60,322 nt of DNA from an uncultured Oscillospiraceae bacterium. GTDB lineage: Bacteria > Bacillota > Clostridia > Oscillospirales > Oscillospiraceae. The position numbers and the translations under genes were made by a program. Each line of letters opens with the position of its first letter. Position 1 is the first letter of the stretch. Below are positions 49,990 to 58,539 of this stretch, in pieces. The notes under the pieces are model-generated. The model saw only the letters and a list, made by a program, of their open reading frames with translations, was not told the DNA's origin and made no database searches. The DNA is taken from contig CANRFA010000010.1 in NCBI GenBank assembly GCA_947629775.1, positions 1 to 60,322 of the forward strand, written 5' to 3'.

Positions 49990-50889
49990 ATGAAACCCGC
50001 ATCCGGCGGGAAGGCCTATGGCCTCCTGTTCCTGACTTTCTTCATCTGGGGCAGCGTATACGTGGGCGGCAAGCTGATCTCCGATCAGGTTCCCCCGGCC
50101 CTTCTGGCCTGTCTGCGCTGTACCCTGGGACTGATTCCACTGTCGATGATGGCCTCGAAGTATCGGGGCAAGGTGCATATCGCCCGGGAGGACTGGAAAT
50201 GGTTCTTCCTGGTAGGAGTCACTGGCTACTTCATGACCATCACCCTCATTCAGTTGGGCATTTCTCTGACCGGCGCCGCCATGGCGGCTCTGATCAACGC
50301 CCTGACCCCTGTCTCCGTTACCATCATGGCGGCCATTTTTCTCCGGGAGCGGATTACTCCCGTGAAGCTGGTCTGCCTGGTCCTCGCTCTGGCCGGAACC
50401 GTGATCATCACGGGCGGAGCCGGAAGCCAGGGGGAGATGGCGGGTATTCTGGTGGTCGGGGTGGCGGTCTTTACCTGGGGCATCGCCTCTGTGTTCATGC
50501 GCCGGCTGACCGCCCGCTATCCCGCCGTTCTGGTGACCGCCATCGGCACAGCCTTCAGTCTGCTCTTCCATATCCCGCTGGGGGTGTATACGGTTGCCAC
50601 GCAGCCGGTTGATCTGAATCCCCTCAGCATCTGTGTCGTGCTGTACCTGGCCTGGGTCGGGTCCGGGGTCGCCCAGTATTCCTGGACCCGGGCGCTGTCC
50701 CTTCTGCCGGCCAGCACATGTTCCCTCTTTTATCCCCTGCAGCCGATGTTTTCCGCTTTGCTGGGCGCTCTGATTCTGAAGGAGACGTTCGGTACCTCGT
50801 TTTTTGCCGGTCTGCTTCTGATTTCGCTGGACGTGGTGCTCAATACCTGGGAGACCCGCCGGCTGGCTCGAAACGAAAGACAGGCATAG
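49990..50889 (+). CDS. EamA/DMT-family permease
   Basis: A 299-residue, ten-helix protein with two EamA halves (about 10-140 and 155-290), ending in a basic loop. DMT permeases export or import metabolites such as amino acids and sugars. GAAAGGAG is 9 bases before the ATG. Between the TRAP terminator and the LysR gene, so it may be an efflux or overflow route of the same pathway; the substrate is unknown. Confidence 0.85.
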   Translation: MKPASGGKAYGLLFLTFFIWGSVYVGGKLISDQVPPALLACLRCTLGLIPLSMMASKYRGKVHIAREDWKWFFLVGVTGYFMTITLIQLGISLTGAAMAALINALTPVSVTIMAAIFLRERITPVKLVCLVLALAGTVIITGGAGSQGEMAGILVVGVAVFTWGIASVFMRRLTARYPAVLVTAIGTAFSLLFHIPLGVYTVATQPVDLNPLSICVVLYLAWVGSGVAQYSWTRALSLLPASTCSLFYPLQPMFSALLGALILKETFGTSFFAGLLLISLDVVLNTWETRRLARNERQA

Positions 50890-50958
50890 ATGCCGGCATT
50901 GGCTGAAGGGGCCGATCCCGGCGCACATTCTTCGGAGAAAAGCGAGGTCTGCCTTATC

Positions 50959-51909
50959 ATGAATCTTCGACAGCTGCAGTATTTCAAGGCCATCGCAGAG
51001 CTGGAGCACTATACCCGGGCGGCGGAAACGCTGTTCGTCAGTCAGTCCAGCCTCAGCCATGCGATTCAGGAGCTGGAGGGAGAACTGAAGGCGAAGCTGT
51101 TTGTCCGGGAAGGCCGGAACATCAAGCTGACCAAGTACGGAAAGCTGTTCCTGCCTTACGTGCAGCGGTGCCTGGAGACTCTGGATACCGGCGTCGCCAA
51201 GCTGTCGGATTACATCAACCCAAACACCGGTACCGTGGTCATGGCAGGTTTCCCTTCCCTGGCCTACTTTGCCCCTTATATTATTGTCCGTTACGTCTCC
51301 GACACGAACCGGGTGGATGTCCACCTGCAGTTCAACCAGGAAGCCACCTATACAAAGCTGAAGGAACAGGTCCTCAGCGGTCAGGTGGATCTGGTCTTTG
51401 CCACGGAGATTGACGACCCCCGCGTGGGCTGTACCTACATCGGGCAGCATCCGCTGGTGGTCCTCGCTTCCGTGAATCACCGGTTTGCCCGGCAGGAGCG
51501 GGTGGATCTGCGGGAACTGGACGGCGAGAACTTCATCGCCTTCGACCGCAACTGCCAGCTCCGGGCTCAGACAGACCGGGCGTTCCAGGAGCTTGGGGTT
51601 CATCCCAACATCACCACCGAAACTGCTCAGGATCTGATCATTTACGGCCTGGTGGCCGCCAATCACGGCGTGGCCATCACGCCCTATCCGCTGGGAGGGG
51701 CGCCCTACAATGTGAAGATCATTCCCATTGCGAATCCCATCGCCACCCGGAAGCTGTATCTGCTCTGGAACAAGGAGCAGTATATTCCGCCCGCGGCGGA
51801 ATATTTCCGGGACTTTGTGGTGCGAAGCGGACCCGTTTTCCACGACTACCTGCGTCAGAGCCAGGATCTGCGGAAAATCAGTTCCTTTGCCCGCATTCTG
51901 GACGCCTGA
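50959..51909 (+). CDS. LysR-family transcriptional regulator
   Basis: A 316-residue regulator with an N-terminal winged helix-turn-helix (MNLRQLQYFKAIAELEHYTRAAETLFVSQ... begins at 1, helix-turn-helix about 18-40) and a periplasmic-binding-like effector domain. ATG 50959 is the family start; the longer reading from 50890 adds 23 residues unlike LysR. It sits between transporter and ThDP-enzyme genes and is likely the island's regulator. Confidence 0.9.
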   Translation: MNLRQLQYFKAIAELEHYTRAAETLFVSQSSLSHAIQELEGELKAKLFVREGRNIKLTKYGKLFLPYVQRCLETLDTGVAKLSDYINPNTGTVVMAGFPSLAYFAPYIIVRYVSDTNRVDVHLQFNQEATYTKLKEQVLSGQVDLVFATEIDDPRVGCTYIGQHPLVVLASVNHRFARQERVDLRELDGENFIAFDRNCQLRAQTDRAFQELGVHPNITTETAQDLIIYGLVAANHGVAITPYPLGGAPYNVKIIPIANPIATRKLYLLWNKEQYIPPAAEYFRDFVVRSGPVFHDYLRQSQDLRKISSFARILDA

Positions 51910-51951
51910 GCGCTTCCCGCTCCCGTACAGACGCATCCCTTTGTTTGTCCC

Positions 51952-51981
51952 CTGACCTTCACGGAAGGTCTTACCCATACT
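51952..51981 (+). promoter_or_regulatory. Weak promoter and small inverted repeat before the ThDP gene
   Basis: ACCTTC/GAAGGT inverted repeat (about 51955-51969) overlaps a CTGACC-18-CATACT promoter-like pair. An operator overlapping a -35 would suit repression or LysR activation. Confidence 0.35.
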
Positions 51982-52011
51982 TTACACATTTCAATCAGGA
52001 GGTTATGTCCC

Positions 52012-53850
52012 ATGAGCAAGAAACTGGTCTCCGATCTGATGGTTGATTACCTGGAGCGCCGCGGCGTCAAGTACGTCTTCGGTCTCTGCGGCCACACTGT
52101 CATCGGAATGCTGGATGGTATGTCCCGCAGCTCCAAGCTCACCTACATCTCCAACCGCCATGAGGCTGTTGCGTCCACCGCCGCTGACGGCTATGCCCGT
52201 ATCACCCACAAGGCCTCCGTGGTCATGTGCCACCTCGGCCCCGGCCTGACCAACGTTCTCACCGGTGTTGCGAATGCTGCGTTCGACTCCATCCCCATGG
52301 TCGTCATTGCCGGCGACGTGCCCAGCTACTACTATGGCCGTCATCCTCATCAGGAAGTGAACATGCACGGCGACGCCACCCAGTACAAGATTCTGGAGCC
52401 CGTTGTGAAGCGCGCATGGCGGATTGACGACATTGAGGCTCTGCCCTCCATCATGGACAAGGCTTTCCGTCTCGCGGAATCCGGCCGTCCCGGCCCCGTC
52501 CTGATCGACATGCCCATGGATATGTTCTCCCGCGAGATGGAGGATTACCTGTGGGATCGCACCTACAAGGACAGCCCCGTCACCATGAAGCCCGCCCTGG
52601 ATCCCGCCGCCGCCAAGGCCATTGCCAAGCGGCTGGTTGAGGCCAAGGCCCCCGTGCTGCACGCCGGCGGCGGCATCCTGCTGGCGCAGGCCACCGACGA
52701 GCTGGCTGCTCTCGCCGAGTTCCTGGACATCCCCGTGTCCCGTACCCTGATGGGTCAGGGCTGCCTGCCCGACAACCATCCTCTGCTGGTTGGCCAGACC
52801 GGTTTCTGGGGCCTGGAGTTCACCCACTCCCTGACGAAGAACGCCGATGTCATCCTGGGCCTGGGCACCCGCTTCGCCGAGGCCGACAGCTCCAGCTGGT
52901 ATCAGGGCGTTACCTTCGATCCCGATAAGACCGCCTTCCTGCAGATCGACATCGATCCCATGGAGATCGGCCGCAACTATCCCGTCGAGATCGGCGCCAT
53001 CGCAGACCTGAAGGTCGGCCTGGCCCAGATTCTCGAGGAAGTGAAGAAGATCTGCCCCGAGGGCAAGAGCAATCCCGAGCTGCGCGCTCAGATCGCCAAG
53101 GCGAAGGCCGACTTCAAGGCTTCCAACGTGGCCATCTCCACCGACAGCCGCTTCCCCATGACCCCGCAGCGCATCCTCCACGACCTGAAGGAGGCCCTCC
53201 CCGAGGACGCCATCATCTTCACCGACGTGGGCTGGAACAAGAACGGCATGGCGCAGCAGTATGACATCAACATCCCCGGCACCATCCATCACTCCTCCGG
53301 TCTCGCCACCATGGGCTTCGGCGCTTCCGCCGTCCTGGGCGGCAAGGTCGCTGCTCCCGACAAGATCTGCCTGGCCCTCGTGGGCGACGGCGGCTTCGGC
53401 GTGAACCCCACCTGCCTGGCCACCGCGGTGGAGCAGGGCATCGCCTGCACCTGGGTTGTCATGAACAACTCCGCCTTCGGCACCATCGCCGGCCTGGAGA
53501 ACGCCAACTACAACACCCAGTTCGGCACCCTGTTCCACACCCCCGACGGCGAGCGCTACAGCCCCAGCTGGGCCGGCGTCGCCAGGGCTTACGGCGTGGA
53601 CTCCATCTGCTGCCAGTCCGCTGAGGACTTCCTGCCCGCCATGCAGAAGGCCATCGAGGCCAATAAGGCCGGCAAGCCCTTCCTGGTCGAGGCCCCCATG
53701 GAGAACATCGCCGTTCCCACGCCCGGCTGCTGGAACATCAACGACATCTACAGGCCGCACGATCTGGTCAAGGAAGGCAAGCTCGTGAAGCGGGACGAGA
53801 ACGGCAACTGGATCGCCCCCAGCCACAGCAAGTCCCACAAGACCCACTGA
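52012..53850 (+). CDS. Thiamine-diphosphate-dependent enzyme (acetolactate-synthase/IolD-like)
   Basis: A 612-residue three-domain ThDP enzyme. The cofactor-activating Glu is in SNRHEAVASTAADGYAR (about residue 49), and the ThDP/Mg2+ motif is VGDGGFGVNPTCLATAVEQ with the Asn-Asn at VVMNN. The opening FGLCGHT and HPHQEVNMHGDATQY differ from true acetolactate synthase. Known relatives include ring-opening cyclohexane-1,2-dione hydrolase, IolD and acetolactate synthase; substrate here is unknown. It has a strong ribosome-binding site (CAGGAGG) and codon use biased to few codons, indicating high expression. Confidence 0.82.
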   Translation: MSKKLVSDLMVDYLERRGVKYVFGLCGHTVIGMLDGMSRSSKLTYISNRHEAVASTAADGYARITHKASVVMCHLGPGLTNVLTGVANAAFDSIPMVVIAGDVPSYYYGRHPHQEVNMHGDATQYKILEPVVKRAWRIDDIEALPSIMDKAFRLAESGRPGPVLIDMPMDMFSREMEDYLWDRTYKDSPVTMKPALDPAAAKAIAKRLVEAKAPVLHAGGGILLAQATDELAALAEFLDIPVSRTLMGQGCLPDNHPLLVGQTGFWGLEFTHSLTKNADVILGLGTRFAEADSSSWYQGVTFDPDKTAFLQIDIDPMEIGRNYPVEIGAIADLKVGLAQILEEVKKICPEGKSNPELRAQIAKAKADFKASNVAISTDSRFPMTPQRILHDLKEALPEDAIIFTDVGWNKNGMAQQYDINIPGTIHHSSGLATMGFGASAVLGGKVAAPDKICLALVGDGGFGVNPTCLATAVEQGIACTWVVMNNSAFGTIAGLENANYNTQFGTLFHTPDGERYSPSWAGVARAYGVDSICCQSAEDFLPAMQKAIEANKAGKPFLVEAPMENIAVPTPGCWNINDIYRPHDLVKEGKLVKRDENGNWIAPSHSKSHKTH

Positions 53851-53903
53851 GTTCCCTCTCCCCTCTGAAGAGAATCCAACCTGATCGAAAGGATAGAACA
53901 TTA

Positions 53904-53942
53904 TCCGGCAGGAACCGCTTCGGCGGTTTCTGCCGGATTTTT
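53904..53942 (+). terminator. Terminator of the ThDP gene
   Basis: 15-bp interrupted stem (53904-53918 with about 53922-53937) followed by TTTTT. Confidence 0.85.
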
Positions 53943-54397
53943 CATGGCTTCGATTGCAGAACCTGATTCCGGTTCAGGGAACGGTATGCGGAAGAGAGTC
54001 GACGCCGGTTAAGGAATTCCTGCTCCGGCCTGCGCAGATGCGACGCAGGGATCTGTATCGGCAGGGGAGATGCGCATCATCCGATCTGCCATGAAGTCTG
54101 CCTCGGGTGACAGTTCCCCAAGGCCTGCGTGAAGTCCATCAGGCCAGGAAGCAAAAGCAGAGCGCGGTCCCGAAGGATCGCGCCCTGTTGTATGCGGGAT
54201 GAATGGGTGCGTCGAAGTGGAGAGCGGAGAGGATGATCTGCTGCAGGCAAAAGAGTATCCGGAATTCTGTCTGCTCCTCGGAAGAGAACCCCGGCCTGGC
54301 ACAGGCCTGCTGAAGTTGCCTTTCCGAGCAGGGTCGGAAAGGCTGACAGGAGCCAGCCCCGGATCAGCTGATCGAAGGGATTATCCCCGCTGGAGAC
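53943..54397. other. Gene-free stretch between island and redox operon
   Basis: About 455 bases without a credible gene. A GC hairpin (near 54161-54186) and a perfect 10-bp stem (54318-54327 with 54334-54343) are the only structures; the latter could end the flavodoxin transcript on the minus strand. Short frames on both strands have shadow-like composition. Confidence 0.5.
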
Positions 54398-54880
54398 TCA
54401 GAGTCCCAGTCCCGCCGCCCAGGTGGCGAGATCCGCCTCGGACACTGTGCCGCCCAGGCGCTTGCCTTCCTCTACGGTCGCCGCGCTGCCGACGATCTCC
54501 TGCAGCCGGCTCGCCGTATTGCCGATGCCGCTGCCGCCGGAGGTGCAGAAGGGAATGATCTTCTGTCCCGCAAAGGAGCAGGCGTCCAGGAAGGTATCCA
54601 CTACGCTGGGCTCCCGTCCCCACCACACGGGGAATCCCAGGAAGACCACGTCATACTGCGCCATGTCCGGCGCCTGGCTGGCGAGCGGGGGACGGCAGGT
54701 GGGATCCTTCATTTCGAGGGTGCTCCGGGACTGGGCGTTTGTCCAGTCCAGATCCGCCTTCGTGTACCTGGGCTGGGGGACGATCTCATGGAGATCCGCC
54801 TTTTCCACGCTGGCCAGCTCCTCGGCTACCCTGCGGGTGACGCCGCTGGCGGAAAAGTATGCTACGAGAACCTTGCTCAT
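54398..54880 (-). CDS. Flavodoxin
   Basis: A 160-residue FMN protein. The N-terminal phosphate loop FSASGVTRRVAEE (about 9-21; Ser-Ala-Ser-Gly-Val-Thr) replaces the more usual TGNT, as in flavodoxin-like proteins of anaerobes. FLGFPVWWG lines the isoalloxazine ring and FCTSGGSGIGN forms the later loop. A low-potential electron carrier, possibly for the radical SAM enzyme or nitroreductase in the same operon. ATG 54880, 50 bases after the nitroreductase stop. Confidence 0.9.
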   Translation of the reverse strand: MSKVLVAYFSASGVTRRVAEELASVEKADLHEIVPQPRYTKADLDWTNAQSRSTLEMKDPTCRPPLASQAPDMAQYDVVFLGFPVWWGREPSVVDTFLDACSFAGQKIIPFCTSGGSGIGNTASRLQEIVGSAATVEEGKRLGGTVSEADLATWAAGLGL

Positions 54881-54930
54881 TGCTGATTCCTCCTGTTGTA
54901 ATGATGATGGACTGAGTGATCGCTTATCAT

Positions 54931-55746
54931 TCAGGACAGCAGATACGACCCGATGTATTCGGTATCGGGATCGGTCTGCAGACCCGGATTATGGACAGTA
55001 AACTGTGCGGGGATCTTACGCTCCTGCGCGCAGAGATCAAAATGACAGAGGGCGATTCCCACGTCGATCTTCTGCATGTCGCCTACCGGCTGGCTGACGA
55101 AGCCTTTCGTGTGCTTGAGGTAGAAGTGAGCGGCCCGCTCTGTTACCACGACCCGCCAGGGCTGGCGGTTGACCGCGGAAGGGGCCAGCCGCACCATTTC
55201 CAGGGGGACCGCCAGCTGGCAGGCCTTCTCCCGGGTGAGCGGTTTCCCGAAGCTGCCGTCAAAGAAGAGACTGGCAAAGAGTTCCCGGCTGTCTGCGTGG
55301 ATGGCCTTGCGCATCATGGTTTCCTTGATGGATCGCTTTGTCGCCGGATAGCCAAGGGGACTCATGCAGGGCATCCGCTCTTCGCCGGTCAGCTCCATGG
55401 CCTGTTCGAAGGCGGGCCGGTCCATGGTGCCCCCGATCCAGACGCTCCCGATCCCCAGAGACTGAGCATACAGGACCAGCGTCTCCATGGTGTACCCGAA
55501 GGCCTCCTCCATGTGGGGAACCTTCCGGACCTTTCCGCCCACAAAGTGATTTGTGCCGGTGACGATGGGGCAGGGCAGTTTCTGCTTCGTCGCGTCCAGA
55601 AAGCGGAACTCCACCGGGATTCCATAGGGGTTGTCGATCTGCTCAGCGAAGGCAGACAGACTCTCCAGGTCCGAGGGACTCAGGGGCTTTCCATCGAAGG
55701 TGCGTACGCTTCTTCTGGCCCGGATGACATCTTCAGTATGCTCCAT
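54931..55746 (-). CDS. Nitroreductase-family flavoprotein
   Basis: A 271-residue FMN-dependent NAD(P)H oxidoreductase. The family start RRSVRTF (FMN phosphate-binding Arg residues, about 12-18) is clear; the later APSAVNRQPWRVVV contains the second FMN motif. It is one of the longer members, with a C-terminal extension of about 60 residues. ATG 55746 is preferred to TTG 55761 by GGAG spacing. Probably reduces quinone-, nitro- or peroxide-derived electrophiles; substrate unknown. Confidence 0.85.
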   Translation of the reverse strand: MEHTEDVIRARRSVRTFDGKPLSPSDLESLSAFAEQIDNPYGIPVEFRFLDATKQKLPCPIVTGTNHFVGGKVRKVPHMEEAFGYTMETLVLYAQSLGIGSVWIGGTMDRPAFEQAMELTGEERMPCMSPLGYPATKRSIKETMMRKAIHADSRELFASLFFDGSFGKPLTREKACQLAVPLEMVRLAPSAVNRQPWRVVVTERAAHFYLKHTKGFVSQPVGDMQKIDVGIALCHFDLCAQERKIPAQFTVHNPGLQTDPDTEYIGSYLLS

Positions 55747-55776
55747 TGCTTCACGCTCCAATCAGGATGAAGATTC

Positions 55777-56895
55777 TCAGGATAAAACGGCAGCGGACTG
55801 TGTCTCTGCCAGCAGGGCCTCCACGGTTTCCTTCCGTTCGAACAGCACGCAGCCGCCGCTGTGCTCCTCCAGAAGAACATCCCGCTCCTGCAACGCGTGG
55901 AACAGGGGAGAGCGCAGAGCCTCCCGAAGGGACGTGTCCTTTACATTGATGTCCGAGTAGGGGGAGAAGGGGCAGGGCTCCGCGCTTCCGTGGGAGCTGA
56001 TATGGAAGAAGCCCCGTCCCGCGGCCAGGCAGCCGCCGGAACTCTTCTCGTCGCCCGGGAAGGAGATAAACACCATATCCGGGTACTGCTCCCGTATGAG
56101 GTTCAATCGCTGCCGCAGGATCTCCCGCTCCTCGTCGCCAGGGGCCAGTTCCCGGCTGTCCTCGGTGACCGGAACAAATTCCACGTAGATGACCGCCTTG
56201 CAGCCGCTGATCCGAAGATCCTCCAGAAAAGCGTCTCCGGTGACCTCATCCAGGTTGGAGGTGGTGACCGTGACGGAGGCTCCATAGATCAGGTGGTTGT
56301 TGTACAGGCGTTCCATGGCGGTGCGGACCCAGCGGTAGACTCCGGTCCCCCGCCGCTCGTCTGTTTTCTCCTGCCGTCCCTCGATGCTGAGGATGGGAAC
56401 CAGGTTCCGCCGGCGGTCAAAGAGACGGAGCAGCTCCTCCTTGAGGAGCGTCCCGTTTGTGAAGACGGGAAAGAGGATCTCCGGAACCTTTTCGGCAGCT
56501 TCCAGGACGTCCTGACGCAGCAGCGGTTCGCCGCCGGCCAGCAGGATGAAGCTGATGCCGAGATCCCGGGCCTCGGCAAAAATCTGCGCCCAGTCTTCCC
56601 CCGTCAGCTGCTGAACCGGAGCCTCGTCCGTGCAGGCCTGGTTGTGCCGGGCATAGCAGCCGGCGCAGTGGAGATTGCAGGCGCTGGTGATGCTGGCGAT
56701 GAGGAAGGGAGGGATGTGCTCCCCCTGCTCTTCCGCGCGGGCCCTTCTGCGGGAGGCTTCCCGGGAAGCAAGGGCGAATCGCGCCAGAAAGGCGCTTTCC
56801 CGGGGATCCGAAAGGGTGGCCCGCACGGCCTCCCGTACGATCTTTTCCACGCCCCCGGTCAGGTACTGGCCGAGATTGAAATCTGTCTCTACCAT
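55777..56895 (-). CDS. Radical SAM enzyme
   Basis: A 372-residue radical SAM protein. The cluster motif is ACNLHCAGCY (CxxxCxxC) at about 73-82, followed by the GGEPLL motif and by the barrel. The C-terminal third holds a few Cys residues (GGCLAAGRG, EPCPFSP, GGCVLF) that may ligate an auxiliary cluster as in SPASM/Twitch enzymes. ATG 56895 is preferred to 56916, which overlaps the marR stop. The function is unknown; no peptide substrate is visible nearby. Confidence 0.85.
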   Translation of the reverse strand: MVETDFNLGQYLTGGVEKIVREAVRATLSDPRESAFLARFALASREASRRRARAEEQGEHIPPFLIASITSACNLHCAGCYARHNQACTDEAPVQQLTGEDWAQIFAEARDLGISFILLAGGEPLLRQDVLEAAEKVPEILFPVFTNGTLLKEELLRLFDRRRNLVPILSIEGRQEKTDERRGTGVYRWVRTAMERLYNNHLIYGASVTVTTSNLDEVTGDAFLEDLRISGCKAVIYVEFVPVTEDSRELAPGDEEREILRQRLNLIREQYPDMVFISFPGDEKSSGGCLAAGRGFFHISSHGSAEPCPFSPYSDINVKDTSLREALRSPLFHALQERDVLLEEHSGGCVLFERKETVEALLAETQSAAVLS

Positions 56896-56899
56896 ACTG

Positions 56900-57355
56900 T
56901 TACTGCTGCCCCTCATTCTTCTGCGTCAGTTTTCCGATGATTTCATAGAGAAGTGTATAAAGAGTCTGGGCCTTCCCGGGGTCCAGGGCCACGCAGGCCC
57001 CCAGCCGCTCCGGGACGGTAACCGCTTCCTCCTTCAGCGCCTCGCCTTTCTCCGTGATGGAGACGATCAGGTCCCGCTCGTCCACAGAGGAGCGTCGACG
57101 GGTGACGAATCCCTTTTCCTCCAGGCGCTTGAGGAGCGGGGTCAGGGTGCTGGAGTCCAGGTACAGGTACCGCCCCAGTTCCTTGACCCGCAGCTCCCGG
57201 TGTTCCCACATGACCATCATGGTGATGTACTGGGTATAGGTCAGATTCAGTTCGTCCAGGTACGGCTTGTAGGCTTTGACGATCTCCTTCGCGCAGGCGT
57301 AGAGGGGAAAGCAAAGCTGGTTTTCCAGTTTGAGCGCGTCGCATCGATCCGGCAT
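56900..57355 (-). CDS. OhrR-type MarR family peroxide-sensing repressor
   Basis: A 151-residue winged-helix repressor. The peroxide-sensing Cys15 occurs in QLCFPLYA, and Tyr29 and Tyr40, which hydrogen-bond to the cysteine in B. subtilis OhrR, sit at exactly the same numbers. The winged helix is at about 50-110 with LDSSTLTPLLKRLEEKG as recognition region. It is the third gene of the operon and most likely represses it through the palindrome at 58220-58236. Confidence 0.9.
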   Translation of the reverse strand: MPDRCDALKLENQLCFPLYACAKEIVKAYKPYLDELNLTYTQYITMMVMWEHRELRVKELGRYLYLDSSTLTPLLKRLEEKGFVTRRRSSVDERDLIVSITEKGEALKEEAVTVPERLGACVALDPGKAQTLYTLLYEIIGKLTQKNEGQQ

Positions 57356-57390
57356 GATCTGCCCTTCCTTTCCTGCTGATGGCGTTGCGC

Positions 57391-57657
57391 TCAGGAGGCG
57401 TTCTGTTCCGCCTCGTAGGCTTCCCGAACCGCTCTGGCGAGCTGGTCCGCACAGGAGGTGGGCCGGCGCCCGCAGAGCACCCCGGACAGTTTGCCGGCGA
57501 TCTGGTCCACGGTCCAGCCCTCTATGAGCAGAGGGATGGCCTTCAGATTCCCATCGCAGCCCCCGAAAAAGCGGACGTTATGAACGATGTCTCCCTCCAG
57601 ATCCAGGCTGATGAGCTGAGAGCACGTGTTTCTGGTCACATAATCGTAGTGGAACAT
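57391..57657 (-). CDS. TSCPD-domain protein (TIGR03905-like)
   Basis: An 88-residue protein with a TSCPD-type domain: conserved Cys near residues 12, 34, 62 and 69 (TCSQ, GGCDGN, LCGRRPTSC). Family members are small, uncharacterised Firmicute proteins resembling the C-terminal domain of ribonucleotide reductase. The start ATG overlaps the gpx stop (TGATG), so it is translationally coupled to the peroxidase. Its cysteines could act in redox chemistry or metal binding. Confidence 0.82.
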   Translation of the reverse strand: MFHYDYVTRNTCSQLISLDLEGDIVHNVRFFGGCDGNLKAIPLLIEGWTVDQIAGKLSGVLCGRRPTSCADQLARAVREAYEAEQNAS

Positions 57658-58196
57658 CACAGAATCTCCTCCGTTCTGGCCTTGACCTTTGCCATGGAGT
57701 CGGTGGGTTCAAAGCGGGCGGCGATCTCCCCATCCCGGGTGATCAGAAACTTGGTGAAGTTCCACTTGATCTTCCCGTTGTTCTTATAGTCGCTGTCCAT
57801 CTTCTTCGCAATGCCTTTCAGGACCAGGCCCATGGGGCCGCTGAAGCCGCCGAAGGTGGTGTTGGCGGTCAGGTACTGATAGAGCGGGATGGCGTGTTCC
57901 CCGTTGACGTCGATCTTCGCGAACTGAGGGAACGTGATCCCGAAGCGCCCCGTGCAGAAGGAGTGGATCTCCTCGTCGGTCCCCGGCGCCTGTTCCCCGA
58001 ACTGGTTGCAGGGAAAGTCCAGGATCTCGAGGCCGTCCTTCTGATGGAGCTCATAGAGTTCCTGCAGCTCGGAATACTGAGGCGTAAACCCGCAGCCGGT
58101 TGCCGTGTTCACAATAAGCAGGACCTTGCCCCTGTAATCGGAGAGCGAAACGTCGTGGCCGTCCTGTGTCCGCACCGTAAAGTCATGGATGCCCAT
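57657..58196 (-). CDS. gpx: Glutathione peroxidase-family thiol peroxidase
   Basis: A 179-residue thioredoxin-fold peroxidase (Cys-type GPx, normally thioredoxin-dependent in bacteria). Catalytic Cys35 is in NTATGCGFTPQY; Gln in FPCNQFGEQ and Trp-Asn in KWNFTKFLI complete the tetrad. First gene of the redox operon. Confidence 0.95.
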   Translation of the reverse strand: MGIHDFTVRTQDGHDVSLSDYRGKVLLIVNTATGCGFTPQYSELQELYELHQKDGLEILDFPCNQFGEQAPGTDEEIHSFCTGRFGITFPQFAKIDVNGEHAIPLYQYLTANTTFGGFSGPMGLVLKGIAKKMDSDYKNNGKIKWNFTKFLITRDGEIAARFEPTDSMAKVKARTEEIL

Positions 58197-58219
58197 GGAA
58201 TTACCCCCTTTTCAATTGC

Positions 58220-58236
58220 GCGAGATTCAATCTCGC
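58220..58236. promoter_or_regulatory. Palindromic operator of the peroxide-response operon
   Basis: A perfect 17-base palindrome, GCGAGATT-c-AATCTCGC, lies between the -10 and the gpx start, overlapping the expected transcription start. Position and symmetry fit a MarR/OhrR dimer site. Confidence 0.8.
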
Positions 58237-58248
58237 ACGACTGATAAG

Positions 58249-58277
58249 AGTATAGCGCGGAACTGCCCCCCTGTCAA
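58249..58277 (-). promoter_or_regulatory. sigmaA promoter of the gpx operon
   Basis: Minus strand TTGACA (58272-58277), 17 bases, TATACT (58249-58254), followed at once by the operator palindrome. Confidence 0.88.
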
Positions 58278-58436
58278 CGGGAGAAGAGAAGAATTCACAT
58301 TCTGTTCACAAAGAAGGAGCCGAGGAGGTTCGCAGGGTTTGAGAGGGGAGCGGTCAGGGTGAGGGCGTGCTGTCAGGGGGGATTCAGGGGCCGATTCGCA
58401 GCGCTGGAAGAATGCGGACAAGGACAGAAAAGCGGA

Positions 58437-58473
58437 AAAAGCGCCTTGCCGGCCAGAGTCGGCAGGGCGCTTT
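58437..58473 (-). terminator. Terminator of the rubredoxin gene
   Basis: Interrupted 15-bp stem (58437-58451 with 58459-58473), TTTTT on the minus strand. Confidence 0.82.
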
Positions 58474-58539
58474 CTGGCGGTCCGGTCCGATTCCGCGGAA
58501 GCGGGGGACCAGGCTCAGCCGGGGAGAGGATCGGTATCC

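Noticed and set aside
54009-54302. 97-codon minus-strand ORF in the gap before the flavodoxin
   Set aside because: Ser/Pro-rich, no ribosome-binding site and no recognisable domain; typical of chance frames in high-GC DNA.
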